Shown here: positions 1-6,083 of the stretch, piece by piece
Layout: every line of letters begins with the position of its first letter
How positions within the stretch are numbered: the first letter of the stretch is position 1
From: Zetaproteobacteria bacterium
GTDB lineage: Bacteria > Pseudomonadota > Zetaproteobacteria > Mariprofundales > Mariprofundaceae
DNA length: 37,835 nt
Assembly: GCA_003228735.1 (NCBI GenBank)
Contig: QIFG01000042.1
Coordinates: 1-37,835, forward strand
Direction: 5' to 3'
The notes under the pieces: generated by a model
Seen by the model: the letters and a program-made list of their open reading frames with translations, nothing else
Told to the model about the DNA's origin: nothing
Databases searched by the model: none
Translations under genes and position numbers: made by a program

Positions 1-108
1 TATCTGTGTGTAAAGTGCTTTGTCTCTCATGCCCCATAGCATAACCTCCAGTAATCACGTTACCCACACGATCAGGGGAAGAGCCCAAAAATGGAGTAAG
101 AGGAGCGA
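1..108. other. Left-edge leader, no gene seen
   Basis: I see no coding sequence here. The stretch ends in a Shine-Dalgarno AGGAG at 101-105 that serves the following HAD gene. Anything further upstream, including the promoter of that gene, may lie outside the window. Confidence 0.5.
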
Positions 109-111
109 ATG

Positions 112-870
112 ATGGCTGAATTGAAATGCCTGTTATGGGATGTGGACGGCACCCTGGCCGACACCGAGCGCGATGGACATAGGGTGGCCTTCAACCTGGC
201 CTTCGAGGAGGCCGGTATGGACAGGCGCTGGGATGTGCCGACCTACGGTGAACTTCTGGCCGTCACCGGCGGCAAGGAGCGCATCAAGTTCGACTATCAG
301 CGGCGTGATCTGGAACCCTTGCCGGATGAGGAAATCGCCAGGCTGCATGCGCGCAAGACCGAGCATTACCAAGGCCTGATTGCCAGCGGTGAGATTCCGC
401 TGCGCCCTGGAGTCAAACGCCTGCTCACCGAAGCCTATGATGCAGGCATCACGCTAAGCGTGGCCACAACAACGACACCATCCGCACTCGATGCATTGAT
501 TGAGCACTCGCTTGGCTCTGAATGGTTCAAGCAATTCGCCGTGCTGGCGGCGGGCGATATCGTGCCGGCCAAGAAGCCGGCGCCGGACATCTACTTCTAT
601 GCCATGCAGGAGCTTGGCATTTCATCCGATAATTGCCTGGCGCTGGAGGATTCCGGCAATGGCTGGCTGGCGGCGCATGCAGCAGGGCTCAAATGCGTGG
701 TGGCGATTAACGATTACACGCATATGCATGATTTTACCGGGGCCGATCTTGTTGTTTCCGAATTCGGCGATCCGGATGCGAAGAACATCTTCGTCATCGA
801 GAATCCACTCAACTTGGACAACCTGCACCACGTCACCCTGGCGCATCTCAAGACCATCATGGGGGCGTGA
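112..870 (+). CDS. HAD-superfamily phosphatase, CbbY-like
   Basis: This is a haloacid-dehalogenase hydrolase of the CbbY/beta-phosphoglucomutase-like subfamily, a soluble enzyme acting on phosphorylated sugars. Motif I is LLWDVDGTLAD near the N terminus, with the nucleophile and acid Asp pair. Motif II is the VATTTT segment near residue 120, motif III the Lys in AKKPAPDIY near 160, and motif IV LEDSGNG near 180. About 252 aa is normal. CbbY proteins often sit in Calvin-cycle operons and remove xylulose-1,5-bisphosphate, but no cbb genes are visible here, so the substrate is inferred. Two ATGs (109 and 112) are possible; 112 is better spaced (6 nt) from AGGAG. The stop codon is one base before the putative CTG start of tatD, suggesting translational coupling. 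Confidence 0.85.
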   Translation: MAELKCLLWDVDGTLADTERDGHRVAFNLAFEEAGMDRRWDVPTYGELLAVTGGKERIKFDYQRRDLEPLPDEEIARLHARKTEHYQGLIASGEIPLRPGVKRLLTEAYDAGITLSVATTTTPSALDALIEHSLGSEWFKQFAVLAAGDIVPAKKPAPDIYFYAMQELGISSDNCLALEDSGNGWLAAHAAGLKCVVAINDYTHMHDFTGADLVVSEFGDPDAKNIFVIENPLNLDNLHHVTLAHLKTIMGA

Positions 871-871
871 G

Positions 872-1681
872 CTGAAACTTGTCGATACGCACTGCCATCT
901 CGATTTTCATCACTTCGATGACGATCGGGATGTGGTGCTTGAGCGCTTTGCGCAGGCAGGCGGCCAGTGGCTTGTCTCCGTAGCCGTCGATCTCGATCAC
1001 CTGCCTCGATTGCAGGCTCTGGCCAAATCACGGGACAATGTTTATTTCAGCGTCGGCGTGCACCCGAACCATGAGGTTGATGCAGAGCCGACCGTAGATC
1101 AGCTATGCGAGCTTGCCGATCATCCGAAATGTGTGGCGATAGGGGAGACGGGGCTGGATTTCTTCCGCCATCGTGTCAGCCCCGAAGAGCAGGAGGCGCG
1201 TTTCCGGACTCATATCCAGGCCGCCAAGGCGCTCAACAAGCCCGTGATCGTCCACAACCGCGATGCGGATAAAGATGTGCTGCGCGTGATGGCTGATGAG
1301 GGGATTTCTGACTGCGGCGGCATCATGCACTGCTTTTCTTCGGACTGGCCAACAGCGCAGGCAGCGCTCGACATGAATATGTCCATTTCCTTCACCGGCA
1401 ACGTCACCTTCAAGCGCAATGAAGAACTGCGCGGGGTCGCAGCCAAGGTGCCGGAGGATATGCTGCTGATCGAAACGGATTCTCCTTATCTCACCCCGGA
1501 ACCCTTCCGCGGCAAGCGCAACGAGCCTTCCTATGTTCGTAATGTGGCTGAGTGCATTGCTAAAGTACGCAACGTGCCGCCTGAATATCTGGCCTCAGCA
1601 ACAAGTCAGAATGCTTCCCGAAGATTCGGGTTGATTCGTCATGGACTAATTAGAGGATCAGGAGGACTTGGCTGCTTTTGA
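872..1681 (+). CDS. tatD: TatD-family metal-dependent DNase, altered C terminus, probable CTG start
   Basis: This is a TatD hydrolase, a TIM-barrel metallonuclease with 3'-5' exonuclease activity in known members. Metal-ligand motifs are DTHCHLDF at the start, GETGLDFF near residue 95, VIVHNRDAD near 125, MHCFSS near 150 and IETDSPYL near 200. Homology begins exactly at LKLVDTHCHLD. The frame has no ATG, GTG or TTG close by, so I place the start at CTG 872, six nt after GGGGG at 861-865 and one nt after the upstream stop. The family normally ends at the equivalent of RRFGL. Here the frame runs about 13 residues further into foreign sequence before a stop, because the 3' end has been joined to a toxin-antitoxin remnant. 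A second, diverged copy of the 3' end lies at 2493-2669. Probably still functional. Confidence 0.85.
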   Translation: MKLVDTHCHLDFHHFDDDRDVVLERFAQAGGQWLVSVAVDLDHLPRLQALAKSRDNVYFSVGVHPNHEVDAEPTVDQLCELADHPKCVAIGETGLDFFRHRVSPEEQEARFRTHIQAAKALNKPVIVHNRDADKDVLRVMADEGISDCGGIMHCFSSDWPTAQAALDMNMSISFTGNVTFKRNEELRGVAAKVPEDMLLIETDSPYLTPEPFRGKRNEPSYVRNVAECIAKVRNVPPEYLASATSQNASRRFGLIRHGLIRGSGGLGCF

Positions 1682-1754
1682 ATCTAGAGAAGAGGGGCCA
1701 ACGATTTCCAATGAGGAGCTTATCAACACATTGAAAGCAGACGGTAAGATATAG
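1650..1754 (+). pseudogene. C-terminal remnant of a toxin-antitoxin antitoxin
   Basis: In a frame different from tatD the sequence encodes LEDQEDLAAFESREEGPTIS followed by NEELINTLKADGKI and a TAG stop at 1752-1754. The DLAAFE..R...P.IS.EE.L..L..DGKI pattern is typical of C termini of Phd/RHH-type antitoxins that partner RelE-like toxins. A TAA at 1647-1649 closes the frame upstream, so there is no start and no N-terminal DNA-binding half. The fragment overlaps the aberrant tail of tatD and marks an insertion boundary. No partner toxin is visible downstream. The family assignment rests on pattern recognition only. Confidence 0.45.
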
Positions 1755-1770
1755 TTTTTTCGAGTTTCTG

Positions 1771-2193
1771 CTACCAAATGGATCGAACGTGCCTGTATTC
1801 CAGCAGGCGATGATCCTTGGTTAGCAGGACGGCGTTTTCTTCCCGTGCTGTAGCCACGATAATCTGATCGGCAGGATCACTGTGAAAGGGTTGTGGCAAC
1901 ACCGTTGACTGGTAAGCCAGCTTTGGACTTATAGGAACAAGCCGCAGCTTGGGCATGTCCAGCGCTGCATCAAGCCAGTCTTGCGCATCGCAACTGATGC
2001 CGAGCCGTTCTTTCTCCAACAATTTACAGAATTCCCATGGCGAGATGGCGGATAGCAGCAATTCGTCGTATCGGGAAACGTCCCCAATGGTTTTACGTGC
2101 TTTGGCGGATAGGCAATCAGGCTGCATGTGCCACCAAATCCAGACATGGGTGTCCAGCACATACTTTCTGACGTTTACCGGCACGCTTCCCAC
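1771..2193 (-). CDS. vapC: PIN-domain toxin, VapC family
   Basis: This is a 140-aa PIN-domain ribonuclease and the toxin of a type II toxin-antitoxin pair; VapC toxins cleave tRNA or rRNA. The acidic metal-binding residues are present: D14 in VLDTHVWIWW, E54 in SPWEFCKLLEKE, D109 in DPADQIIVATA and D127 in LLTKDHRLL. The set is complete, so the toxin is probably active. It overlaps the upstream antitoxin gene by 19 nt in the usual antitoxin-first order, which couples translation. ATG 2193 is used, though a start slightly downstream is possible because homology begins at about residue 9. The pair sits between the two copies of the tatD 3' end, so it arrived with the rearrangement there. Confidence 0.85.
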   Translation of the reverse strand: MGSVPVNVRKYVLDTHVWIWWHMQPDCLSAKARKTIGDVSRYDELLLSAISPWEFCKLLEKERLGISCDAQDWLDAALDMPKLRLVPISPKLAYQSTVLPQPFHSDPADQIIVATAREENAVLLTKDHRLLEYRHVRSIW

Positions 2194-2408
2194 ATCTCCT
2201 CATCCAACGGTGAGATGATGTCTTTCTCGAACACCAGCGTGTCAGCCAGCTTTCCCGGCTTGGCCGATCCTGTATCGCTCGTGTAGGGAACGACCTCTGC
2301 CAACGGTTTCCCCCGGCGGGTGATGACGACAGGTTCTTTGGTTTTGGAAATGGTATCTACAATGCGTAATGCATGCGCCTTGAACTCACTGATGGGCATG
2401 GTTTTCAT
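2175..2408 (-). CDS. Antitoxin of the Phd/YefM family, partner of the PIN toxin
   Basis: A 77-aa protein starting MKTMPISEFKAHALRIVD, matching the Phd/YefM antitoxin fold. The middle reads PVVITRRGKPLAEVVP, a hallmark of the N-terminal DNA-binding domain. The C terminus (LVFEKDIISPLDEEMWEACR) would bind the toxin. I chose ATG 2408 because AGGAG lies just upstream on the minus strand (about 2412-2418) and homology begins there; an ATG at 2450 in the same frame would overlap the promoter. The gene precedes and overlaps the VapC gene. Such antitoxins, with their toxin, repress their own promoter. Confidence 0.82.
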   Translation of the reverse strand: MKTMPISEFKAHALRIVDTISKTKEPVVITRRGKPLAEVVPYTSDTGSAKPGKLADTLVFEKDIISPLDEEMWEACR

Positions 2409-2434
2409 GGCAATCTCCTGCAACTGTCCAGTTA

Positions 2435-2463
2435 ATGGTAGATGGGTCATCTGAACTGGTCAA
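2435..2463 (-). promoter_or_regulatory. Putative promoter of the toxin-antitoxin pair
   Basis: On the minus strand TTGACC (2463-2458) and TACCAT (2440-2435) are separated by 17 nt and lie just upstream of the antitoxin start. A short inverted repeat, GATG-ggt-CATC (2441-2451), lies in the spacer and could be part of an autoregulatory operator. Inferred from consensus only. Confidence 0.4.
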
Positions 2464-2492
2464 GTGTAAGGCAAAGTGTTGGTTCTGTTAAT

Positions 2493-2669
2493 GCACTGCT
2501 GATTGAGACGGATTCGCCTTATCTCACCCCGGAACCCTTCCGCGGCAAACGCAACGAGCCTTCCTATGTCCGCAATGTGGCTGAGTGTGTTGCCACAGTT
2601 CGTGATATTTCCTTAGGGCGCTTGGCAGAAATCACAATTGCAAATGCCCACCAAAGGTTTTGCGTCTAA
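2493..2669 (+). pseudogene. Second, truncated 3' end of tatD
   Basis: This encodes ALLIETDSPYLTPEPFRGKR, then about 38 further residues ending in QRFCV and a stop, the normal end point of TatD. It has no 5' part. Positions 2496-2594 match 1463-1561 in the intact tatD at 90 of 99 bases; eight of the nine differences are synonymous. The last 25 codons differ much more. Both copies therefore seem to have evolved under selection in separate lineages before being placed side by side. This is either the displaced native tatD end or an imported one. It is not expected to be a functional protein. Confidence 0.75.
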
Positions 2670-2718
2670 ATGCTACGCTGCAAGACTTAACCCCAAGCTC
2701 TCAGTTAATCATTAAACG

Positions 2719-2742
2719 AATGCTTTTGGCAGCCGAAAGCGG
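2719..2742. repeat. 24-bp hairpin direct repeat, copy 1
   Basis: This copy has the imperfect inverted repeat GCTTTTGG-CAG-CCGAAAGC. The same 24-bp sequence with one base changed (a perfect hairpin) lies at 5594-5617. The two copies flank the ene-reductase/tetR/yciI/tag block. It may also act as a terminator for the old tatD end. Confidence 0.6.
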
Positions 2743-2840
2743 GCATTTAGTTTTGTCCTTCTATAAGCAGTAAAACCCTTTCCATTTTACAGGATGTAAT
2801 TTCCAATTGGGGCCTCCTAAAGTTTGACCCTGTTTGACCC

Positions 2841-2897
2841 TTGACAAAGTAGGACGGTCATCCTACTTTGGAACTTGATTAGGACGGTCATCCTACT
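2841..2897 (+). promoter_or_regulatory. Promoter with two tandem TetR-type operators for the ene-reductase operon
   Basis: TTGACA at 2841-2846 is a perfect -35; with a 17-nt spacer the -10 would be TACTTT at 2864-2869. Two near-identical operators, TAGGACGGTCATCCTA (outer arms TAGGA/TCCTA), occupy 2849-2866 and 2879-2896. Their centres are 30 bp apart, about three helical turns. The first fills the spacer between -35 and -10, and the second covers the likely transcription start. This is the layout of a repressor that blocks polymerase, most likely the TetR encoded second in the operon. Confidence 0.65.
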
Positions 2898-2926
2898 CTT
2901 GCTGAGTCAGACCGAAGGAGATATTT

Positions 2927-4009
2927 ATGTCTGTAGATTTGTTTAAGCCGTTTCAGTTAGGCGACCTTACGCTCGCCAATCGGATGGTCATGGCACCAAT
3001 GACGCGTAATCGCGCTGATGAAAACGGAGTTGTGTCGCCCATGATGGTGACCTACTACCAACAACGCGCCAGCGCGGGTCTGGTCGTTACCGAGTCCGCT
3101 CCTGTCTCAGCAAAGGGCGTGGGCTATCCCTTCACGCCGGGGGTTTACACTGATGCACAGGCGGCAAGCTGGCTCCGGATGACCGATGCGGTGCACTCGG
3201 ACGGTGGCCATCTCTTTGTTCAGCTGCAGCACTGCGGGCGGATTTCCCACCCGAGCTTACTGCCAAACAATGCCACGCCTGTGGGGCCATCGGCACTGCG
3301 GCCGATGGGGCAGGCGGTCACCTATGCCGGAATGAAGGATTTTATGATACCGCGCGAACTCAATACCCGAGAAATTCCAGATATCGTTGCGCAATTCCAG
3401 CGCGGTGCTGAGACGGCCAAGCGCGCGGGCTTCGATGGCGTGGAAGTACATGGCGCCAATGGCTATATCATCGATCAGTTTCTGCGCGATGGCAGTAACC
3501 ACCGAACCGACGCGTATGGAAGCAGCGTGCAGAATCGCATGCGCCTATTGAACGAAATCCTTGATGCGGTGTGTTCGGTTTGGTCCGCGCAGCGCGTAGG
3601 CGTGCGTTTGAGCCCCGAGAACAGCTTCAATTCGATGTCTGATTCTGATCCCCAAGCGCACTTTGGTTATTTCGTTGAGCAGCTAAGTTCGCGAGGCTTG
3701 GCATATGTGCATGTACTCGAAGGCGACATGATGACAAAGGCCAGCGCGGTGGATTATCGTACCCTGCGCTCGAAGTTTGCAGGTCCGTATATCGCTAACA
3801 ACGGCTATGATCCTGTGCGTGCCCAAACAGCGCTTAGTAGCCGTGCAGTGGATCTGGTTGCTTTCGGGATTCCATTCGTGGCCAATCCTGATCTGGTGCG
3901 ACGATATCGGGAGAAACTACCGTTAAACGAGGCCGATCCATCCACTTTCTATGGAGGCAGCGAAGCAGGCTACACTGACTATCCCTTTTATCGGGGTGAA
4001 GAAACTTAA
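2927..4009 (+). CDS. nemA: Old Yellow Enzyme family NADPH-dependent ene-reductase (NemA-like)
   Basis: A 360-aa FMN-dependent ene-reductase that would reduce electrophilic alkenes, N-ethylmaleimide, nitro compounds or nitrate esters in the cytoplasm. Seen motifs: MVMAPMTRNRADENG near the N terminus (FMN site), FVQLQHCGRISHPS near residue 98, and EVHGANGYIIDQFLRDGSN near 185, whose His and Asn bind the substrate carbonyl. VGVRLSPENSF follows near 225, and the C-terminal FYGGSEAGYTDYPFYR is usual for the NemA/morphinone-reductase branch. Full length. ATG 2927 follows AAGGAG at 2915-2920. It is the first gene of an operon with a TetR repressor 15 nt downstream and is likely derepressed by electrophiles. 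The exact substrate is not deducible. Confidence 0.9.
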   Translation: MSVDLFKPFQLGDLTLANRMVMAPMTRNRADENGVVSPMMVTYYQQRASAGLVVTESAPVSAKGVGYPFTPGVYTDAQAASWLRMTDAVHSDGGHLFVQLQHCGRISHPSLLPNNATPVGPSALRPMGQAVTYAGMKDFMIPRELNTREIPDIVAQFQRGAETAKRAGFDGVEVHGANGYIIDQFLRDGSNHRTDAYGSSVQNRMRLLNEILDAVCSVWSAQRVGVRLSPENSFNSMSDSDPQAHFGYFVEQLSSRGLAYVHVLEGDMMTKASAVDYRTLRSKFAGPYIANNGYDPVRAQTALSSRAVDLVAFGIPFVANPDLVRRYREKLPLNEADPSTFYGGSEAGYTDYPFYRGEET

Positions 4010-4024
4010 GCTGGAGGCTGTTTT

Positions 4025-4630
4025 ATGAGTGAGAAGACAACACACAATCACATTGTTGAAGCTGCCGACCAGTTGTTTTATCGGCAGGGTTACGAGCACA
4101 CCTCGTTCTCGAACATTGCGGATGCCGTAAAAATCTCGCGTGGAAATTTTTACCACCACTTCAAATCCAAGGATGAAATTCTGGATGCCGTGATTCATGT
4201 GCGTCTGGCGAATACCCGGAAAATGTTGGATCAGTGGGAAATCGAAGGGAAAACCCCCGAGGATCGCATTCTGAGCTTTATCCATATCCTGATCGGCAAC
4301 AGGGCCAAGATAAAACGTTACGGATGTCCGGTTGGTACGCTGTGCTCTGAACTTGCGAAGCTGAATCACGGCTCGCAAGCTGAGGCAAATAAGCTATTTA
4401 CGCTGTTTCGGACCTGGTTGTGCAGGCAATTCATACTGCTTGGCCGCAAGACAGATGCCGACGAGTTGGCGATGCATCTTCTCGCCCGCAGTCAGGGTGT
4501 TGCCACGCTGGCGAATGCCTTTCACGATGAGAAATTCATCAAACAGGAAGTAAAGCTGATGTGCGACTGGCTGAGATCGTCCACGGAAAGCACCGCGCAG
4601 GCTGAGCACTCATCCAACCCAAGTTTATAG
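4025..4630 (+). CDS. TetR-family transcriptional repressor
   Basis: A 201-aa regulator. The N-terminal helix-turn-helix is clear (YRQGYEHTSFSNIADAVKIS then RGNFYHHFKSKDEIL, residues about 18-55). The C-terminal ligand domain contains YGCPVGTLCSEL near residue 100, with two cysteines. A GCPVGTL-type motif is common in the YxaF/LmrA-like branch, and cysteines would suit an electrophile or redox sensor such as NemR, which is inference. It lies 15 nt after the ene-reductase with its own SD (GGAGG, about 4012-4016). The twin operators at 2849-2896 are its probable target, giving autoregulation of the whole operon. Confidence 0.88.
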   Translation: MSEKTTHNHIVEAADQLFYRQGYEHTSFSNIADAVKISRGNFYHHFKSKDEILDAVIHVRLANTRKMLDQWEIEGKTPEDRILSFIHILIGNRAKIKRYGCPVGTLCSELAKLNHGSQAEANKLFTLFRTWLCRQFILLGRKTDADELAMHLLARSQGVATLANAFHDEKFIKQEVKLMCDWLRSSTESTAQAEHSSNPSL

Positions 4631-4643
4631 GAGAAAAAACCCG

Positions 4644-4931
4644 ATGTTTATCGTACTACTTACATTTTCTGGCAACAAAGACCAAGCCAGCCAATTCATG
4701 GAAGGTCACAAAGAATGGATCAAGCGCGGTTTTGATGACGGCGTATTTTTGTTGGTCGGCAGCCTTCAGCCTAATTTGGGCGGTGGGATTGTCGCGCATA
4801 ATACGTCGCTGTCAGGTATTCAAAGCAGGGTGAACGACGATCCGTTTGTAGCGGAAAATGTTGTAAGCGCTGAAATCCTTGAAATTACGCCATCAATAAC
4901 TGATGAACGACTAAAGTTTCTTCTCGGCTGA
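4644..4931 (+). CDS. YciI-like domain protein
   Basis: A 95-aa protein of the YciI/EthD-related dimeric alpha-beta barrel type. It starts MFIVLLTFSGNKDQASQFME and has the usual HKEWIKRGFDDGVFLLVGSL segment. YciI-like proteins are small cytoplasmic proteins with a His/Asp putative active site; their reaction is generally unknown. An SD (AGGAG at 4629-4633) and a 13-nt gap place it in the operon with the ene-reductase and TetR, a common association in detoxification operons. The specific role is unknown. Confidence 0.75.
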   Translation: MFIVLLTFSGNKDQASQFMEGHKEWIKRGFDDGVFLLVGSLQPNLGGGIVAHNTSLSGIQSRVNDDPFVAENVVSAEILEITPSITDERLKFLLG

Positions 4932-4968
4932 GTAATCACCCCGTAATTCTGATACAAAGAGTAGGCAC

Positions 4969-5580
4969 ATGAGCGCGACGATAGTGGGCCCCGATGGTAA
5001 ATCACGCTGCCACTGGTGCGGTGCCGCACCGGAATTTCTGGCCTACCACGATACCGAGTGGGGCTTTCCAGTTAGCGATGATTCTCGCTTATTTGAGAAA
5101 TTGAGTCTGGAGAGTTTTCAATCCGGACTGAGTTGGCGTACCATCCTTGCTAAGCGCGAGAATTTCCGTGCAGCGTTCCATTTTTTCGATTTCGACAAGG
5201 TAGCGCGTTTCACTCAGAATGACATTGATCGCCTGCTCAAGGACGAAGGTATCGTACGCCATCGTGGCAAGATTGAGGCGGTCATTAACAATGCAAGGCG
5301 GGCTCAGGAAATCGTCAAACAGGAGGGCTCGCTAGCAGCCTTCATCTGGCGTTACGAACCTGATAAGAAGCAGCTTGCAAAACCACAAACCGCATCGACC
5401 TCCGCGGAATCGCTTGCCCTATCGAAGGACCTAAAAAAGCAAGGCTGGAAATTCGTCGGATCGACCACGGCATATGCCTTCATGCAAGCAATGGGGCTAA
5501 TCAACGATCATGTAGAGGACTGCGTTATCAAAACCAAAGTTGAGCACGTGCGCAAAGATTTCAGGCGACCAAGGCGCTGA
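4969..5580 (+). CDS. tag: DNA-3-methyladenine glycosylase I
   Basis: A 203-aa base-excision repair enzyme that removes 3-methyladenine from alkylated DNA. It carries the N-terminal zinc Cys in RCHWCG, then the conserved AYHDTEWGFPV and FEKLSLESFQSGLSWRTIL blocks (residues about 25-70). The C-terminal HVEDC, with the His and Cys zinc ligands, follows near 180. Length is close to the E. coli enzyme (187 aa). It starts 37 nt after the YciI gene, so it may be the last gene of the same transcript. An alkylation-repair enzyme with an electrophile-responsive reductase is a sensible pairing. Its stop lies just before the second copy of the hairpin repeat. Confidence 0.92.
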   Translation: MSATIVGPDGKSRCHWCGAAPEFLAYHDTEWGFPVSDDSRLFEKLSLESFQSGLSWRTILAKRENFRAAFHFFDFDKVARFTQNDIDRLLKDEGIVRHRGKIEAVINNARRAQEIVKQEGSLAAFIWRYEPDKKQLAKPQTASTSAESLALSKDLKKQGWKFVGSTTAYAFMQAMGLINDHVEDCVIKTKVEHVRKDFRRPRR

Positions 5581-5593
5581 CAAATGGTCTTTT

Positions 5594-5617
5594 AATGCTT
5601 TTGGCAGCCAAAAGCGG
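5594..5617. repeat. 24-bp hairpin direct repeat, copy 2; possible bidirectional terminator
   Basis: Perfect inverted repeat GCTTTTGG-CAG-CCAAAAGC between the convergent ends of tag (plus) and tadA (minus). It matches copy 1 at 2719-2742 at 23 of 24 bases. On the minus strand the hairpin is followed by ATTAAAAG, so termination of tadA is possible but not strong. Confidence 0.6.
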
Positions 5618-5621
5618 ACAC

Positions 5622-6083
5622 TCAGTGACTTCTTCGATCCTGAAAAAAAGACTTTAACAGCTTGCCGCTTTCATTGGCTAGGACGCCGCTTGTGATATCA
5701 GGTTGGTGATTAAGTCGTTTATCGCTTAGTGCTTGGTATAGAGATTCAGCTGCGCCGGTTTTGGGGTCTGTTGCGCCGTAGACGACTCTAGCGATGCGGG
5801 CATGGATGATGGCGCCACAGCACATCAGGCACGGCTCCAGGGTCACATAGAGAGTCGAGTCGGGCAGGCGATAGTTTTCCACGGACTTGCAGGCGGCACG
5901 GATCACGCGCATTTCGGCATGCGCACTGGCGTCGTTTTCGCTGATCGGTGCGTTGTGTGCGGCGAATTCGCGGCCGTCCTCAAGCACGAGTACGGCACCC
6001 ACGGGAACTTCACCATTATTCGATGCAATTTCCGCCTGTTGCAGAGCTTTCTTCATGTATCGAATGTCTTTATATTCGTTCAC
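5622..6083 (-). CDS. tadA: tRNA-specific adenosine deaminase
   Basis: A 153-aa zinc deaminase that converts the wobble adenosine (A34) of tRNA-Arg(ACG) to inosine. Zinc and catalytic residues are visible: H55 and E57 in SAHAEMR, and C85 and C88 in LEPCLMCCGAI. I chose GTG 6083 because it overlaps the oppC stop as GTGA, the same coupling seen between oppB and oppC. An internal ATG at 6056 would remove residues that TadA proteins have. The gene ends the oppB-oppC-tadA run. It reads toward tag, with the hairpin repeat between. Confidence 0.92.
   Translation of the reverse strand: MNEYKDIRYMKKALQQAEIASNNGEVPVGAVLVLEDGREFAAHNAPISENDASAHAEMRVIRAACKSVENYRLPDSTLYVTLEPCLMCCGAIIHARIARVVYGATDPKTGAAESLYQALSDKRLNHQPDITSGVLANESGKLLKSFFQDRRSH

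Noticed and set aside
500-871. Long in-frame extension upstream of tatD that would give a 393-aa protein starting at ATG 500
   Set aside because: It lies wholly inside the HAD gene in another frame, is rich in R, S and W, and has no family similarity. TatD homology starts only at 872.
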